Notes: generated by a model not told the origin, from the letters alone. 41,266 nucleotides of DNA from Acidobacteriota bacterium (GCA_025456425.1 JALOKP010000038.1:1-41266); one strand, 5' to 3'; positions 9,911 through 18,626 are shown, counted from the stretch's first letter. Program-made: numbers and translations.

Positions 9911-10300
9911 ATGCGACGCCAGCGCGGCTTCACGCTGATCGAACTGCTGGTCGTCGTGGCGATCATCGGCCTGCTGGTCGGGGTCGCCCTGCCGACCTAC
10001 CGCAACGCGCAGACCAAGGCGAAGGAGGCCGTGCTGAAGTCGAACCTGTTCCTCCTGCGCCAGACGATCGACCAGTACTTCGCCGACAAGGGCTACTACC
10101 CGGCGAGCGTCTCGGCGCTCGTCGACGAGGGGTACCTGCGCAAGATGCCGGTCGATCCCATGACCGGAGACTCGGACTGGGAGGAGGTCCCGGCCGATCC
10201 CGAGACCAGCCTCGACCCGACCCAGCCGTCGGGGATCTGGGACGTGCGAAGTCGCGCGTCCGGGACCACCCTCAACGGCGCGAGCTACAGCGACCTGTGA
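9911..10300 (+). CDS. gspG: GspG-type pseudopilin
   Basis: 129 residues, canonical type IV prepilin signal MRRQRG|FTLIELLVVVAIIG with Phe at +1 and Glu at +5, so it should be processed by a prepilin peptidase (not in this window). The body has LLRQTIDQYFADKGYYPASVSALVDEGYLRKMPVDPMTG, typical of GspG, and a C-terminal loop with GIWDVRS. The start ATG at 9911 is preceded by GGGGAGGA at 9899-9906 and lies 11 bp after the previous stop. It is a good candidate for the major pseudopilin. The family normally binds calcium in the C-terminal loop; acidic residues are present there, but binding is not provable from sequence. Confidence 0.92.
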   Translation: MRRQRGFTLIELLVVVAIIGLLVGVALPTYRNAQTKAKEAVLKSNLFLLRQTIDQYFADKGYYPASVSALVDEGYLRKMPVDPMTGDSDWEEVPADPETSLDPTQPSGIWDVRSRASGTTLNGASYSDL

Positions 10301-10335
10301 AGGACGACGCCGCGAACCGCGGCAGGGTGACGACC

Positions 10336-11385
10336 ATGAAGCTCCGCTCGAGTTTGATCCTGCCCTGTGGGCTGCTTCTGCTCCTGATGCTGTTCGCGGC
10401 CGCGTGCGACGACTCCGAGCCCACGGCCGCGGCGGACTGGGTGATCGAGGTCACCGCCAGCCCGGCCTCGCTCGATCTCGACGCCCCCGACATCCCGGGC
10501 AGCTCGACCATCACGGCGGTCGTCTTCAACACCGACGGCCAGCCGCAGTCCGGGATCGGCGTGCGCTTCTCGGCCAGCGCGGGGACGATGGCCAGCGGCG
10601 GGGGACTGGTCAAGACCAACGAGCGGGGCGAGGCCCAGGACGTCTTGACGACCAATGCCGACTCCAAGGTGCGGGTCAAGAGCGGCTCCGCCGAGGGGAC
10701 GGTCGACGTCAAGATCAACTCGACCAACGAGAAGCCGACCGCGGTGATCTCGATCCAGCCGCGGGACCAGGCGCCGATCGGCTCGCAGGTCACGTTCAGC
10801 GGCTCGTCGAGCGAGGATCTCGACGGCGAGATCGTCGAGTACCGTTGGAGCATCGCCTCGACCAACCCCGACCCGGGCGTCTCGAACCCGGACGACGAGG
10901 TGACGGCGTCGACGACGATCATCCGGACCTACAACAACCCCCAGGACCTGACCGTCTCGCTGACGACGGTGGACAACAAGGGAGCGACCGCCTCGACCTC
11001 GGCGACCTACTTCGTGCTGGACAACCTGCCCCCGACCGTCGACGCCGGGCCCCCGCAGACCGGGATCATCGGCAGTTCCAGCCCCTACACCTGCTCGATC
11101 ACGCTCTGCCCGGTGTCCAGCGACCCCGACGGCCAGGTCACCGCCTACCAGTTCAGCTGGGGCGACTCCGACACCCCGGTGCTGCCCGTCGGCTGCCAGA
11201 ACCACACCTACCTGCGCCCCAGCCCGACACTGGCCGACTACAAGGTCGTGGTCACGGCCTACGACAACGGCAACAAGGAAGGGGCCTGCCTGGCGCCGCC
11301 GCCACCCGGAGGGTTCGACACCTGCACCTCGCGCAAGACCGCGACCGACTCGACGGTGATCACCTGCCCCGCCGCGGCGCGCTGA
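10336..11385 (+). CDS. Exported lipoprotein with Ig-like and PKD-like domains
   Basis: 349 residues from ATG 10336; a GTG at 10327 and other upstream in-frame codons are possible but would precede the signal peptide MKLRSSLILPCGLLLLLMLFAAAC. The cleavage site ends in AAAC, so lipidation is likely although the lipobox is not perfect. Residues about 35-130 look like a bacterial Ig-like (Big_1/invasin type) domain (ITAVVFNTDGQPQSGIGVRF). Two PKD-like domains follow (VTFSGSSSEDLDGEIVEYRW and CPVSSDPDGQVTAYQFSWGD), the second with a probable Cys pair. It sits between pseudopilin genes, so it may be a surface or periplasmic accessory, or a substrate, of the machine. No enzymatic motif is seen. Confidence 0.82.
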   Translation: MKLRSSLILPCGLLLLLMLFAAACDDSEPTAAADWVIEVTASPASLDLDAPDIPGSSTITAVVFNTDGQPQSGIGVRFSASAGTMASGGGLVKTNERGEAQDVLTTNADSKVRVKSGSAEGTVDVKINSTNEKPTAVISIQPRDQAPIGSQVTFSGSSSEDLDGEIVEYRWSIASTNPDPGVSNPDDEVTASTTIIRTYNNPQDLTVSLTTVDNKGATASTSATYFVLDNLPPTVDAGPPQTGIIGSSSPYTCSITLCPVSSDPDGQVTAYQFSWGDSDTPVLPVGCQNHTYLRPSPTLADYKVVVTAYDNGNKEGACLAPPPPGGFDTCTSRKTATDSTVITCPAAAR

Positions 11386-11397
11386 GCCGGACTGCCG

Positions 11398-12180
11398 ATG
11401 CCGCCGCGCCGCCGCCGCGCCCGTCCCGCCGCCCCGCCCCGCGGGGAGCGTGGCGTGCTGCTGGCCGGCCTGATGACGATGCTCGTGGTGATGTCGATCC
11501 TGGCGGGGATGGCGATCCAGGAGTGGTCGGTGGTCGAGCAGCGCGAGCGCGAGGCCGACCTGATGTTCATCCAGGAGCAGTTCGCGGCCGGGATCCTGGC
11601 CTACCAGCAGGACCAGGGGGCAGCCCCGGCGGAGCTCGAACAGCTGACGCGGAAGGGCCAGAAGGGTCAGGTCTTCCTGCGCAAGAAGTGGACCGACCCG
11701 ATGATCCGCGGCTCGAAGTTCGAGGACTGGTGCCTGCTCAAGATCGGCGCGGCGGGCCGGGTCGTCTCGACCTGCTCCAGCGAAGGAGGCGGCGAGGCCG
11801 GCGCGGAGAACCAGCCGGGCGAGCTCGGGCTCGGCTCGAGTTCCGGATTCCGGGTGGGGGAGCAGTCTTCGGCCGCGAACCCGCGGCGCCAGCCGCAGGG
11901 GGTCGCCCCCGGCGGGGTGGGGATCGTCGGCGTGCATTCGAAGAGCGGGAAGAAGGCGTTCAACACCGTCAAGCGCGGCGAGGACACCTACAACAAGTGG
12001 GAATACACGATCGAGGACTACCGCAAGGACGTCAGCGCGCACATGATCCCCGGCCTGCCGGGCGGGCAGGGGCCGGGGGGACAGGGGTCGGGCGGGCAGG
12101 GGCCGGGCGGACAGGGCCAGCAGCCGGGGCAGACGACGCGCCCGGGAAGCGGCAGTTCCGGTGGCGGGACGCGGCGCTGA
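11398..12180 (+). CDS. Atypical pseudopilin-like protein lacking Glu5, with Gly/Gln-rich tail
   Basis: 260 residues. A basic Arg/Ala/Pro leader ends at RGERG, followed by a hydrophobic helix VLLAGLMTMLVVMSILAGMAI. This resembles a prepilin signal, but the +5 residue is Gly instead of Glu and +1 is Val. The following part (REREADLMFIQEQFAAGILAYQQDQGAAPAELEQL, KKWTDPM, IVGVHSKSGKKAF, YNKWEYTIEDY) belongs to a recognisable group of pseudopilin-like proteins found after gspG genes in GC-rich bacteria, as I recall them. The C-terminal 40 residues are Gly/Gln/Pro repeats encoded by a tandem 30-bp repeat. It is probably a minor or tip-associated component, and the last gene of the operon. Confidence 0.72.
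   Translation: MPPRRRRARPAAPPRGERGVLLAGLMTMLVVMSILAGMAIQEWSVVEQREREADLMFIQEQFAAGILAYQQDQGAAPAELEQLTRKGQKGQVFLRKKWTDPMIRGSKFEDWCLLKIGAAGRVVSTCSSEGGGEAGAENQPGELGLGSSSGFRVGEQSSAANPRRQPQGVAPGGVGIVGVHSKSGKKAFNTVKRGEDTYNKWEYTIEDYRKDVSAHMIPGLPGGQGPGGQGSGGQGPGGQGQQPGQTTRPGSGSSGGGTRR
12061..12120 (+). repeat. Tandem 30-bp G-rich repeat (two copies)
   Basis: Bases 12061-12090 and 12091-12120 are two direct copies of a 30-bp unit with 26 matching positions. It encodes the repeated Gly-Gly-Gln-Gly-Pro motif at the end of the atypical pseudopilin-like gene. The coding strand contains many runs of three or more G, separated by 1-4 bases, and could form a G-quadruplex. Confidence 0.75.
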
Positions 12181-12182
12181 CC

Positions 12183-12210
12183 TTGACCGCTCCCCCCGGC
12201 GTGCGATACT
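12183..12210 (+). promoter_or_regulatory. Candidate sigma70-type promoter for the M16 peptidase operon
   Basis: TTGACC (12183-12188) and GATACT (12205-12210) are separated by 16 bp, and a TGC precedes the -10 element, giving an extended -10 (TGnGATACT). It begins immediately after the secretion operon and about 29 bp before ATG 12239. Expected transcription start is near 12217. In so GC-rich a background, TTGAC plus an extended -10 is unlikely to be chance, but this is pattern matching only. Confidence 0.5.
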
Positions 12211-12238
12211 CCCCGCCCTTTCCCGGGGACGCTTCCAC

Positions 12239-13495
12239 ATGCTCGAGCGCGAGATCCTTGACGACGGGCTGACCCTCCTGTTCGAGGACGTGCCCGGAGT
12301 GCGTTCGGTGTCGATCGGGGTCTGGCTGCGGATGGGGAGCTGCCACGAGCCCGAAGCGCTCTCGGGGATCTGCCACTTCATCGAGCACCTGGTCTTCAAG
12401 GGGACCAGGACCCGCACGGCGCGCGACATCAACCTCCTGACCGACCGGCTCGGCGGAAACGTCGACGCCTTCACCTCGAAGGAAGAGACCTGCTTCTACG
12501 CCCGGGTGCTGGACGACCACCTCCCGCTGGCGGTCGAGCTGCTGGCCGACATCGTGCGGGCCCCGCGCTTCGACGCCGAGGAGCTGGAGCGCGAGCGCAA
12601 GGTCATCCTGGAGGAGATCCGGATGGTGCTCGACTCGCCGGAAGAGCGGATCTACGACCTCTTCTGCGAGGAGTTCTGGCCCGGACACCCGCTTGGACGG
12701 CCGATCCAGGGGACCGCCGCGACCGTGGCCGCGATGAGCCGCCGCACGGTGCAGAACTGGTTCCGCCGGGCCTATGTCCCGGGCAACATGCTCGTCGCGG
12801 CCGCCGGCAACCTGCGGCCGGGGGCCCGCGAGCTGATCCGCGGAGCCTTCGCCGCGCTCCCCGCCGGGCGGCGGCCGGCGGCCGGGCGCCGTCCGCGCTG
12901 GCAGCCGGGGGTGCGGGTCGAACACCGGCGCGAGATGGAGCAGCTCCACCTGCTCGCCGGGCTGCCGGCGCTCCCGTCGGGACACCCCGATCGCTTCGCG
13001 CTGCACCTGCTCAACACGATCCTCGGCGGGAGCATCTCGTCGCGGCTGTTCCGGCGGATCCGCGAGGAGCGGGGGCTGGCCTACTCGGTCTCGTCGCAGG
13101 TCCATTCCCACCGCGACGCCGGGCTGCTCACGATCTACGCCGGCACCTCGACCGGCAGCGCGCGCGAGGTGCTGCAGCTCGCGCTCGGCGAGCTGCGCGA
13201 CCTGGCCGCGCACGCCCCCGCGCCCGAGGAGCTCGACGTGGCGCGCGACCACCTCAAGGGGAACCTGCTGCTCGCGCTCGAGTCGACCTCCAGCCGGATG
13301 AGCCGCGCCGCGCGCGAGGAGATCGTGCTGGGCCGCTCGGTCGGGAACGAGGAGATCGTGGCCGAGCTGGACCGGGTCGACCCCGAGGCCGTACGGACGC
13401 TGGCCGGGCGGATCGTCGCGGGTGCCAGGCCGGCGCTGGCGGCGGTCGGCCGCGCCACGCGGCTGAAGCTCCGCGAGGAGGACCTGGCGGCGTGA
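12239..13495 (+). CDS. M16 family zinc peptidase (processing-peptidase-like)
   Basis: 418 residues. The inverted zinc motif is present as HFIEH (inside [13 protein letters not shown]), and the distal glutamate lies in the region [21 protein letters not shown], as in M16B peptidases. The C-terminal half carries the expected [28 protein letters not shown]. This is an active single-subunit type enzyme with no signal peptide, so it is probably cytoplasmic. Family members (YmxG-like) are often encoded next to dut in bacteria, as here: its TGA overlaps the GTG of the dUTPase gene by 4 bp. ATG 12239 was chosen because the protein then begins [23 protein letters not shown], like its relatives. Confidence 0.93.
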   Translation: MLEREILDDGLTLLFEDVPGVRSVSIGVWLRMGSCHEPEALSGICHFIEHLVFKGTRTRTARDINLLTDRLGGNVDAFTSKEETCFYARVLDDHLPLAVELLADIVRAPRFDAEELERERKVILEEIRMVLDSPEERIYDLFCEEFWPGHPLGRPIQGTAATVAAMSRRTVQNWFRRAYVPGNMLVAAAGNLRPGARELIRGAFAALPAGRRPAAGRRPRWQPGVRVEHRREMEQLHLLAGLPALPSGHPDRFALHLLNTILGGSISSRLFRRIREERGLAYSVSSQVHSHRDAGLLTIYAGTSTGSAREVLQLALGELRDLAAHAPAPEELDVARDHLKGNLLLALESTSSRMSRAAREEIVLGRSVGNEEIVAELDRVDPEAVRTLAGRIVAGARPALAAVGRATRLKLREEDLAA

Positions 13496-13947
13496 TCCCG
13501 GCGGTGCGGGTGCGGGTCAAACGGCTGCCGCACGGGGCGGGGCTTCCGCTCCCTTCCTACGCCTCCGCGGGGGCCGCCGGGATGGACCTGCGGGCGGCGG
13601 TGATCGAGCCGCTGGTCCTGCCTCCGGGAGGGCGCGCGGTCGTGCCGACCGGTCTCGTGGTCGAGATCCCGCCGGGCTTCGAGGGGCAGGTCCGGGCCCG
13701 GAGCGGGCTCGCGCTGCGGGCCGGGGTCGGGCTGCCCAACGCCCCCGGTACCATCGACAGCGATTACCGCGGAGAATTGGGCGTGCTGCTGGTCAACTGG
13801 GGTGACGCGCCGTTCGCGATTGCGCGCGGCGACCGGATTGCCCAGCTCGTCGTCAGCCCGGTCGCGCGCGCCGAACTCGAGCTGGCCGACGACCTCGGCG
13901 AGACGGCGCGCGACGGCGGCGGCTTCGGACACACCGGGACGCACTGA
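13492..13947 (+). CDS. dut: Deoxyuridine 5'-triphosphate nucleotidohydrolase (dUTPase)
   Basis: 151-residue trimeric dUTPase, which hydrolyses dUTP to dUMP and pyrophosphate, keeping uracil out of DNA and feeding thymidylate synthesis. The five dUTPase motifs are visible: AGMDLRAA (I), RARSGLAL (II), [18 protein letters not shown] (III), [10 protein letters not shown] (IV) and a C-terminal [10 protein letters not shown] (V). The motif V Gly-rich segment reads [10 protein letters not shown]; the usual Ser is His here, which is tolerated in the family. The start GTG overlaps the M16 stop and the stop shares bases with the next ATG (TGATG), so it is translationally coupled on both sides. Confidence 0.95.
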   Translation: MIPAVRVRVKRLPHGAGLPLPSYASAGAAGMDLRAAVIEPLVLPPGGRAVVPTGLVVEIPPGFEGQVRARSGLALRAGVGLPNAPGTIDSDYRGELGVLLVNWGDAPFAIARGDRIAQLVVSPVARAELELADDLGETARDGGGFGHTGTH

Positions 13948-14723
13948 TGGTGGAACTCGTCGTCCTCGCTTCCGGCTCGCGCGGCAACTGCACGCTGGTG
14001 CGGGCGGGGAGGACGGCGGTGCTGATCGACGCCGGCCTGTCCGCGAAGCAGATCGTCGAGCGGCTCGCGGCGGTGGGGCAGGACCCGCGCGGCCTGGCCG
14101 CGATCCTGCTGACCCATGAGCACATCGACCACACGCGGGGCGTGGCTGTCCTGGCCCGGCGCTTCACCGTACCGGTGATCGCCAACGCCGCGACCTGGCA
14201 GGCGGCCGAGGTCCAGCTGCGCGACATCCCGGCCGGCGAGTTCTTCGTCACCGGGACCCGCTTCACCGTCGGCGCCCTGGAAGTGACCCCCTTTTCGATC
14301 CCCCACGACGCGGCGGAGCCGGTCGGATTCGTGATCGAGAGCGAGGGGATGCGCGTCGGTTACGCGACCGACCTGGGGCACGTCACGCGGCTGGTCGCGG
14401 CGCGGCTCGCGGGCTGCCACGCGCTGGTCTTCGAGGCCAACCACGACCTGGAGATGCTGATGAGCGGTCCCTACCCGTGGGCCACCAAGCAGCGCGTGGC
14501 GTCGCGCACCGGGCACCTCTCCAACGAGCACGCGGCGGAGTTCCTGCCCCAGGTCGTGGGGGAGGAGACGGGGCACCTCGTGCTGGCGCACCTGTCCGAG
14601 ACCAACAACGATCCGGTCCTGGCGCGCGCGACGGTCGAGACCGCGCTGGCCGAGACCGGCAGGACGCACGTCTCGCTGACCACCGCGCGGCAGGACCGCC
14701 CCGCCGCCGCGGTGCGGCTGTGA
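13947..14723 (+). CDS. YycJ/WalJ-like metallo-beta-lactamase-fold protein
   Basis: 258 residues. The metal motif THEHIDHTRG (HxHxDH) is present, with further ligands in FSIPHDAAEP and GYATDLGHV. Long stretches agree with the YycJ/WalJ family as I recall it: the SGSRGNCTLV opening, FEANHDLEMLMSGPYPW, and GHLSNEHAAEFL. YycJ-type proteins act as 5'-exonucleases linked to mismatch repair in Bacillus relatives; here that role is inferred. It overlaps dut by one base and is followed by purB after 16 bp with a GGAGG site, so it is within the same transcription unit. Confidence 0.87.
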   Translation: MVELVVLASGSRGNCTLVRAGRTAVLIDAGLSAKQIVERLAAVGQDPRGLAAILLTHEHIDHTRGVAVLARRFTVPVIANAATWQAAEVQLRDIPAGEFFVTGTRFTVGALEVTPFSIPHDAAEPVGFVIESEGMRVGYATDLGHVTRLVAARLAGCHALVFEANHDLEMLMSGPYPWATKQRVASRTGHLSNEHAAEFLPQVVGEETGHLVLAHLSETNNDPVLARATVETALAETGRTHVSLTTARQDRPAAAVRL

Positions 14724-14739
14724 CGCGCCGGAGGCCACG

Positions 14740-16038
14740 ATGATCCCCCGCTACACGCGCGAGAAGATGGGGCGCCTGTTCACCGACGAGGCGCGCCTGG
14801 GCCTCTGGCTCGAGGTCGAGCTGGCGGCGACCGAGGTCCTGGTCGAGCGCGGCGAGGTGCCCCGCGCCGCCTACGAGACGATCCGGAAGAAGGCGAAGGT
14901 CGACGTCGCGCGGGCGCTCGAGATCGAGCGGACGACGCAGCACGACGTGATCGCGTTCGTGACCTCGGTGGCCGAGAAGATCGGGCCGGAGGGGCGCTAC
15001 CTGCACCTGGGGCTGACCTCCTCGGACGTCCTCGACACGGCCCTGGCGCTGCAGCTGGTCGGGGCGATCGACGTGCTGCTCGGCGATCTCGACGAGCTGC
15101 TGGCGGCGGTGAAGGCGAAGGCCGAGGAGTACCGCGACCTGCCGATGGTCGGCCGGACCCACGGCGTGCACGCCGAGCCGATCACCCTCGGCTTCAAGAT
15201 CGCGTCCTGGTACGCCGAGCTGGCGCGCGGCCGCGAGCGGCTCGTCCGGGCCCGCGAGACGGCCCGCTACGGGAAGCTGTCGGGGGCGGTCGGGACCTTC
15301 GCCCAGCTGCCGCCGGCGGTCGAGAAGGCGGTCATGGCGAAGCTCGGGCTGCAGTGCGAGCCGGTCTCGACCCAGGTCGTCCCGCGCGACCGGCACGCCG
15401 AGGTGCTGCTGGCGCTCGCGCTCCTGGCGGCGGCGCTCGAGCGGATGGCGACCGAGGTCCGCCACCTGCAGCGGACCGAGGTCCGCGAGGTCGAGGAGCC
15501 GTTCGCGAAGGGGCAGAAGGGCTCCTCGGCGATGCCTCACAAGCGCAACCCGATCGCCAGCGAGAACGTCAGCGGCCTGGCGCGCGTGGTGCGCAGCAAC
15601 GCGCTGGCGGCGCTGCAGGACGTGGCGCTCTGGCACGAGCGGGACATCTCCCACTCGTCGGTCGAGCGGGTGATCGTCCCCGACTCGTTCATCCTGCTCG
15701 ACTACATGATGGGGCGGATGACGCGCGTCGTGTCGGGCCTGCTCGTCTACCCCGACGCGATGCGCGAGAACCTCGAGCGCTCGCGCGGGATGGTCTTCAG
15801 CCAGACCCTGCTGCTGGCGCTGGTCGACACCGGCCTGACGCGGGAGGAGGCCTACACGCTGGTCCAGGAGAACGCGATGAAGGTCTGGTCGAAGGAGTTC
15901 CCGGACCTCCTCGCGGCGTGCCTGGCCGACGCCCGGATGGTGCAGCGTCTCGGCATGCCGGGGATCCGCGCGGCCTTCGACATGAAGCGCCTGCTCAAGC
16001 ACGTGCCGGCGGTCGTCAAGCGCGCCCTGAAAGCGTAG
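14740..16038 (+). CDS. purB: Adenylosuccinate lyase
   Basis: 432-residue enzyme of the fumarase/aspartase superfamily. It cleaves SAICAR to AICAR and adenylosuccinate to AMP, releasing fumarate in both reactions. The superfamily signature is present as GSSAMPHKRNP (flexible catalytic loop), as are TTQHDVIAFV, LTSSDVLDTALALQ and GRTHGVHAEP (catalytic His region). GGAGG at 14730-14734 supports ATG 14740. A weak 5-bp hairpin follows the stop (16042-16057), and purF begins 63 bp later, so the two may be co-transcribed. Confidence 0.97.
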   Translation: MIPRYTREKMGRLFTDEARLGLWLEVELAATEVLVERGEVPRAAYETIRKKAKVDVARALEIERTTQHDVIAFVTSVAEKIGPEGRYLHLGLTSSDVLDTALALQLVGAIDVLLGDLDELLAAVKAKAEEYRDLPMVGRTHGVHAEPITLGFKIASWYAELARGRERLVRARETARYGKLSGAVGTFAQLPPAVEKAVMAKLGLQCEPVSTQVVPRDRHAEVLLALALLAAALERMATEVRHLQRTEVREVEEPFAKGQKGSSAMPHKRNPIASENVSGLARVVRSNALAALQDVALWHERDISHSSVERVIVPDSFILLDYMMGRMTRVVSGLLVYPDAMRENLERSRGMVFSQTLLLALVDTGLTREEAYTLVQENAMKVWSKEFPDLLAACLADARMVQRLGMPGIRAAFDMKRLLKHVPAVVKRALKA

Positions 16039-16088
16039 GGGCCGGCCTCCGTGCCGGACCGCAAGGCGCGCCGGCGGGCGGGGGGCGG

Positions 16089-16094
16089 TAGAAT
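16089..16094 (+). promoter_or_regulatory. Possible -10 element (TAGAAT) just before purF
   Basis: TAGAAT lies 7 bases before ATG 16102, the distance expected between a -10 hexamer and the transcription start. If it is used, the purF mRNA would be leaderless at ATG 16102, and the other in-frame ATG at 16093 would not be transcribed. No convincing -35 hexamer was found at the proper spacing, so confidence is low. Confidence 0.28.
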
Positions 16095-16101
16095 GCGCGG
16101 C

Positions 16102-17502
16102 ATGGCCGACCTCCTCGAAAAGTGCGGCGTGGCCGCGGTGCACGGGCACGCCGAGGCGGCCAACCTGGTCTACCTCGCGCTCTACGCGCTGCAGCACCGC
16201 GGGCAGGAAGCGGCGGGGATCGTGGCCTCGGACGGGGGCGAGCTCCGGCGCGCGGCCGGGCGAGGGCTGGTCGCGGAGGTCTTCACCCCGGAGCGCCTGG
16301 CGGGGCTGCCCGGGGCGCTCGCGATCGGCCACAACCGCTACGCGACCGCCGGCGGCGCGGGGCTCGAGAACGTCCAGCCGCTGCTGATGCAGACCAAGCG
16401 CGGCCCGCTGGCCCTGGCCCACAACGGGAACCTCGTCAACGCGGTCAGCCTGCGGCGCTCGCTCGAGCAGGAAGGGGCGGTCTTCCACTCCAGCTCGGAC
16501 ACCGAGGTGATCCTGCAGCTCGCGGCGCGCTCGGCGCGGCCCGACCTGGCGGGGTCGCTGGTCGAAGCGCTGTCCCTGGTCCGCGGCGCCTACTGTCTGG
16601 TCGTCGCCGAGCGCGAGTGCGTGATCGCGGCCCGCGACCCGTACGGCTTCCGGCCGCTCTCGCTGGGCCGGCTTCCGGGGGGCGAACCGGTCGTCGCCTC
16701 GGAGAGCTGCGCCTTCGACCTGCTCGGCGCGCAGTTCGAGCGCGACGTCGCGCCCGGCGAGCTGATCGTCTTCGGCCCGGGGCGCGAGGAGCGCTCGAGC
16801 TTCCCGCTGCCGAAGGCGGCGCCCGCCCCCTGCATCTTCGAATACGTCTACTTCGCGCGCCCCGACAGCCAGGTCTTCGGCCGGCCGGTCAGCGCGGTGC
16901 GGCGCGGGCTGGGCGAGCAGCTGGCGCTCGAGCAGCCGGCCGAGGCCGACCTCGTCGTGCCGGTGCCCGACAGCGGCGTCCCCGCCGCGATCGGCTTCGC
17001 GCGCGCCGCCGGGCTGCCGTTCGACTTCGGCCTGACGCGCAACCACTACGTCGGCCGGACCTTCATCGAGCCGGCCCAGGCGATCCGGCACTTCGGCGTG
17101 AAGGTCAAGCTCAACCCGGTGCGCGAGCTGATCGCCGGCCGCCGGATCGTGCTGGTCGACGACAGCCTGGTCCGCGGGACGACGATGGCGAAGATCGTCC
17201 AGCTGGTGCGGCAGGCCGGGGCGCGCGAGGTCCACGTCCGGATCTCGTGCCCGCCGACGCTCTCGCCGTGCTTCTACGGGATCGACACGCCGACCGAGGA
17301 GGAACTGATCGCCGCGCGGATGTCGGTCCCGGAGATCCGGATGACGATCGGGGCCGACTCGCTGGGCTACCTGTCGCTCCAGGGGATGCACCGCGCGGTG
17401 CGCGTGTCGGTCGGCGACTTCTGCTCGGCCTGCTTCACCGGCGACTACCCGCTGGCGGTGACCGACCGCGCGGCGTTGAGCGAGGAGCGCCGGCGGCGGT
17501 AG
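16102..17502 (+). CDS. purF: Amidophosphoribosyltransferase
   Basis: Transfers the glutamine amide to PRPP to give phosphoribosylamine, the first committed step of purine synthesis. It has 466 residues from ATG 16102; an ATG at 16093 and a GTG at 16051 are alternatives. The Ntn-type nucleophile Cys is in EKCGVAAVHGH (Cys8), so a short propeptide would be removed. The glutaminase domain shows LQHRGQEAAGI, GHNRYATAG and AHNGNLVN. The PRTase domain has the PRPP loop VLVDDSLVRGTTM. The C-terminal GDFCSACFTGDYP and the CPP/CFYG cysteines match the iron-sulfur (Bacillus) type of PurF. It is followed by purM and purN. Confidence 0.96.
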   Translation: MADLLEKCGVAAVHGHAEAANLVYLALYALQHRGQEAAGIVASDGGELRRAAGRGLVAEVFTPERLAGLPGALAIGHNRYATAGGAGLENVQPLLMQTKRGPLALAHNGNLVNAVSLRRSLEQEGAVFHSSSDTEVILQLAARSARPDLAGSLVEALSLVRGAYCLVVAERECVIAARDPYGFRPLSLGRLPGGEPVVASESCAFDLLGAQFERDVAPGELIVFGPGREERSSFPLPKAAPAPCIFEYVYFARPDSQVFGRPVSAVRRGLGEQLALEQPAEADLVVPVPDSGVPAAIGFARAAGLPFDFGLTRNHYVGRTFIEPAQAIRHFGVKVKLNPVRELIAGRRIVLVDDSLVRGTTMAKIVQLVRQAGAREVHVRISCPPTLSPCFYGIDTPTEEELIAARMSVPEIRMTIGADSLGYLSLQGMHRAVRVSVGDFCSACFTGDYPLAVTDRAALSEERRRR

Positions 17503-17505
17503 GCT
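17476..17505 (+). promoter_or_regulatory. Weak candidate promoter upstream of purM
   Basis: TTGAGC (17476-17481) and TAGGCT (17500-17505) with an 18-bp spacer overlap the end of purF; the expected start is near 17512, about 45 bases before the purM start. Half of the -10 positions differ from consensus. It may give purM-purN some independent expression. Confidence 0.25.
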
Positions 17506-17555
17506 GCGCGGGGCGGGTCCGGAACGGGGCGCGGCGGGCGCCCGGAGGAGCGATC

Positions 17556-18626
17556 GTGGCCGAGGGGAGCGGGAACCAGCCGGGGAAGCCCGGGATGACC
17601 TACCGCGACGCGGGGGTCGACATCGACGCCCAGGACCGGGCGCTGGCGATGATCAAGGGGCACCTGGCGGCGACGCGCACGCCCGGCGTGTTGTCGGACC
17701 TCGGCAGCTTCGGCGGGCTGTTCCGCGTCCCGGCCGACGTGCCCGACCCGGTGCTGGTCGCCAGCACCGACGGCGTCGGTACCAAGCTGATGGTCGCCTG
17801 GAAGGCGGGCCGCCACGACACGGTCGGCGAGGACCTGGTCAATCACTGCGTCAACGACATCCTGGTGATGGGGGCGCGGCCGCTCTTCTTCCTCGACTAC
17901 CTCGCGACCGGCCGGCTCGAGCCGGCGGTGGCCGAGCGGCTGGTCGCGGGCGTGGCCCGGGGCTGCCGCGCCAACGGCTGCGCGCTGATCGGTGGCGAGA
18001 CGGCCGAGATGCCGGAGATGTACGGCGACGGCGAGTACGACCTGGCCGGAACGATCGTCGGGATCGTGGCGCGGGGCGCAATCCTCGACGGCGCCGCGGT
18101 GCGGGCCGGCGACCTGGCCTACGGCCTGCCCTCGACGGGGCTCCACACCAACGGCTACTCGCTGGCGCGGCGGATCGTGTTCGGGACGCTGGGCCTCGGC
18201 CCCGACGACGAGATCCCCGGCACCGGGACGGGCGCGGCCGACGCGCTGCTGGCCGTGCACAAGAGCTACCTGCCGGCGCTCGACGGGGCGCTGGCGACGG
18301 GGCTGGTCCGCGCGCTGGCCCACATCACCGGCGGCGGCCTGACCGACAACGTGCCGCGCGTGCTGCCGGAGGGGACGGCGCTCGAGGTCGAACTGGGGTC
18401 GTGGCCGGTTCCGCCGCTCTTCACGGCGCTGCACCGGGCCGGCAACGTCCCCGACGACGACATGCTGCGGACCTTCAACATGGGGGTCGGCATGGTCGCG
18501 CTGGTCGCGCCGGGCGACGCGAAGGCCTTCGAGACCGAGCTGGCCGGGCGCGGCGAGACGGCGTGGCCGATCGGGCGGGTCGTGCCGGGCGACCGGCGCG
18601 TCGTCTACAGGGGGACGCTGCGATGA
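17556..18626 (+). CDS. purM: Phosphoribosylformylglycinamidine cyclo-ligase (AIR synthetase)
   Basis: ATP-dependent closure of FGAM to AIR in purine synthesis; 356 residues. The N-terminus has MTYRDAGVDIDAQDRAL, and the core has VASTDGVGTKLM, NHCVNDILVMGARPLFFLDY, GGETAEMPEMY and GLPSTGLHTNGYSLARR, all PurM/PurL-type ATP-binding elements, then HITGGGLTDNVPRVLP. A strong ribosome site GGAGGAG (17544-17550) with a 5-base spacer picks GTG 17556; ATG 17595 inside would cut the usual length. The stop overlaps purN by 4 bp (ATGA), the classic purM-purN arrangement. Confidence 0.96.
   Translation: MAEGSGNQPGKPGMTYRDAGVDIDAQDRALAMIKGHLAATRTPGVLSDLGSFGGLFRVPADVPDPVLVASTDGVGTKLMVAWKAGRHDTVGEDLVNHCVNDILVMGARPLFFLDYLATGRLEPAVAERLVAGVARGCRANGCALIGGETAEMPEMYGDGEYDLAGTIVGIVARGAILDGAAVRAGDLAYGLPSTGLHTNGYSLARRIVFGTLGLGPDDEIPGTGTGAADALLAVHKSYLPALDGALATGLVRALAHITGGGLTDNVPRVLPEGTALEVELGSWPVPPLFTALHRAGNVPDDDMLRTFNMGVGMVALVAPGDAKAFETELAGRGETAWPIGRVVPGDRRVVYRGTLR

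Noticed and set aside
16042-16057. Hairpin after purB as a terminator
   Set aside because: A 5-bp stem with a 6-base loop and no T run is too weak, and purF follows closely.
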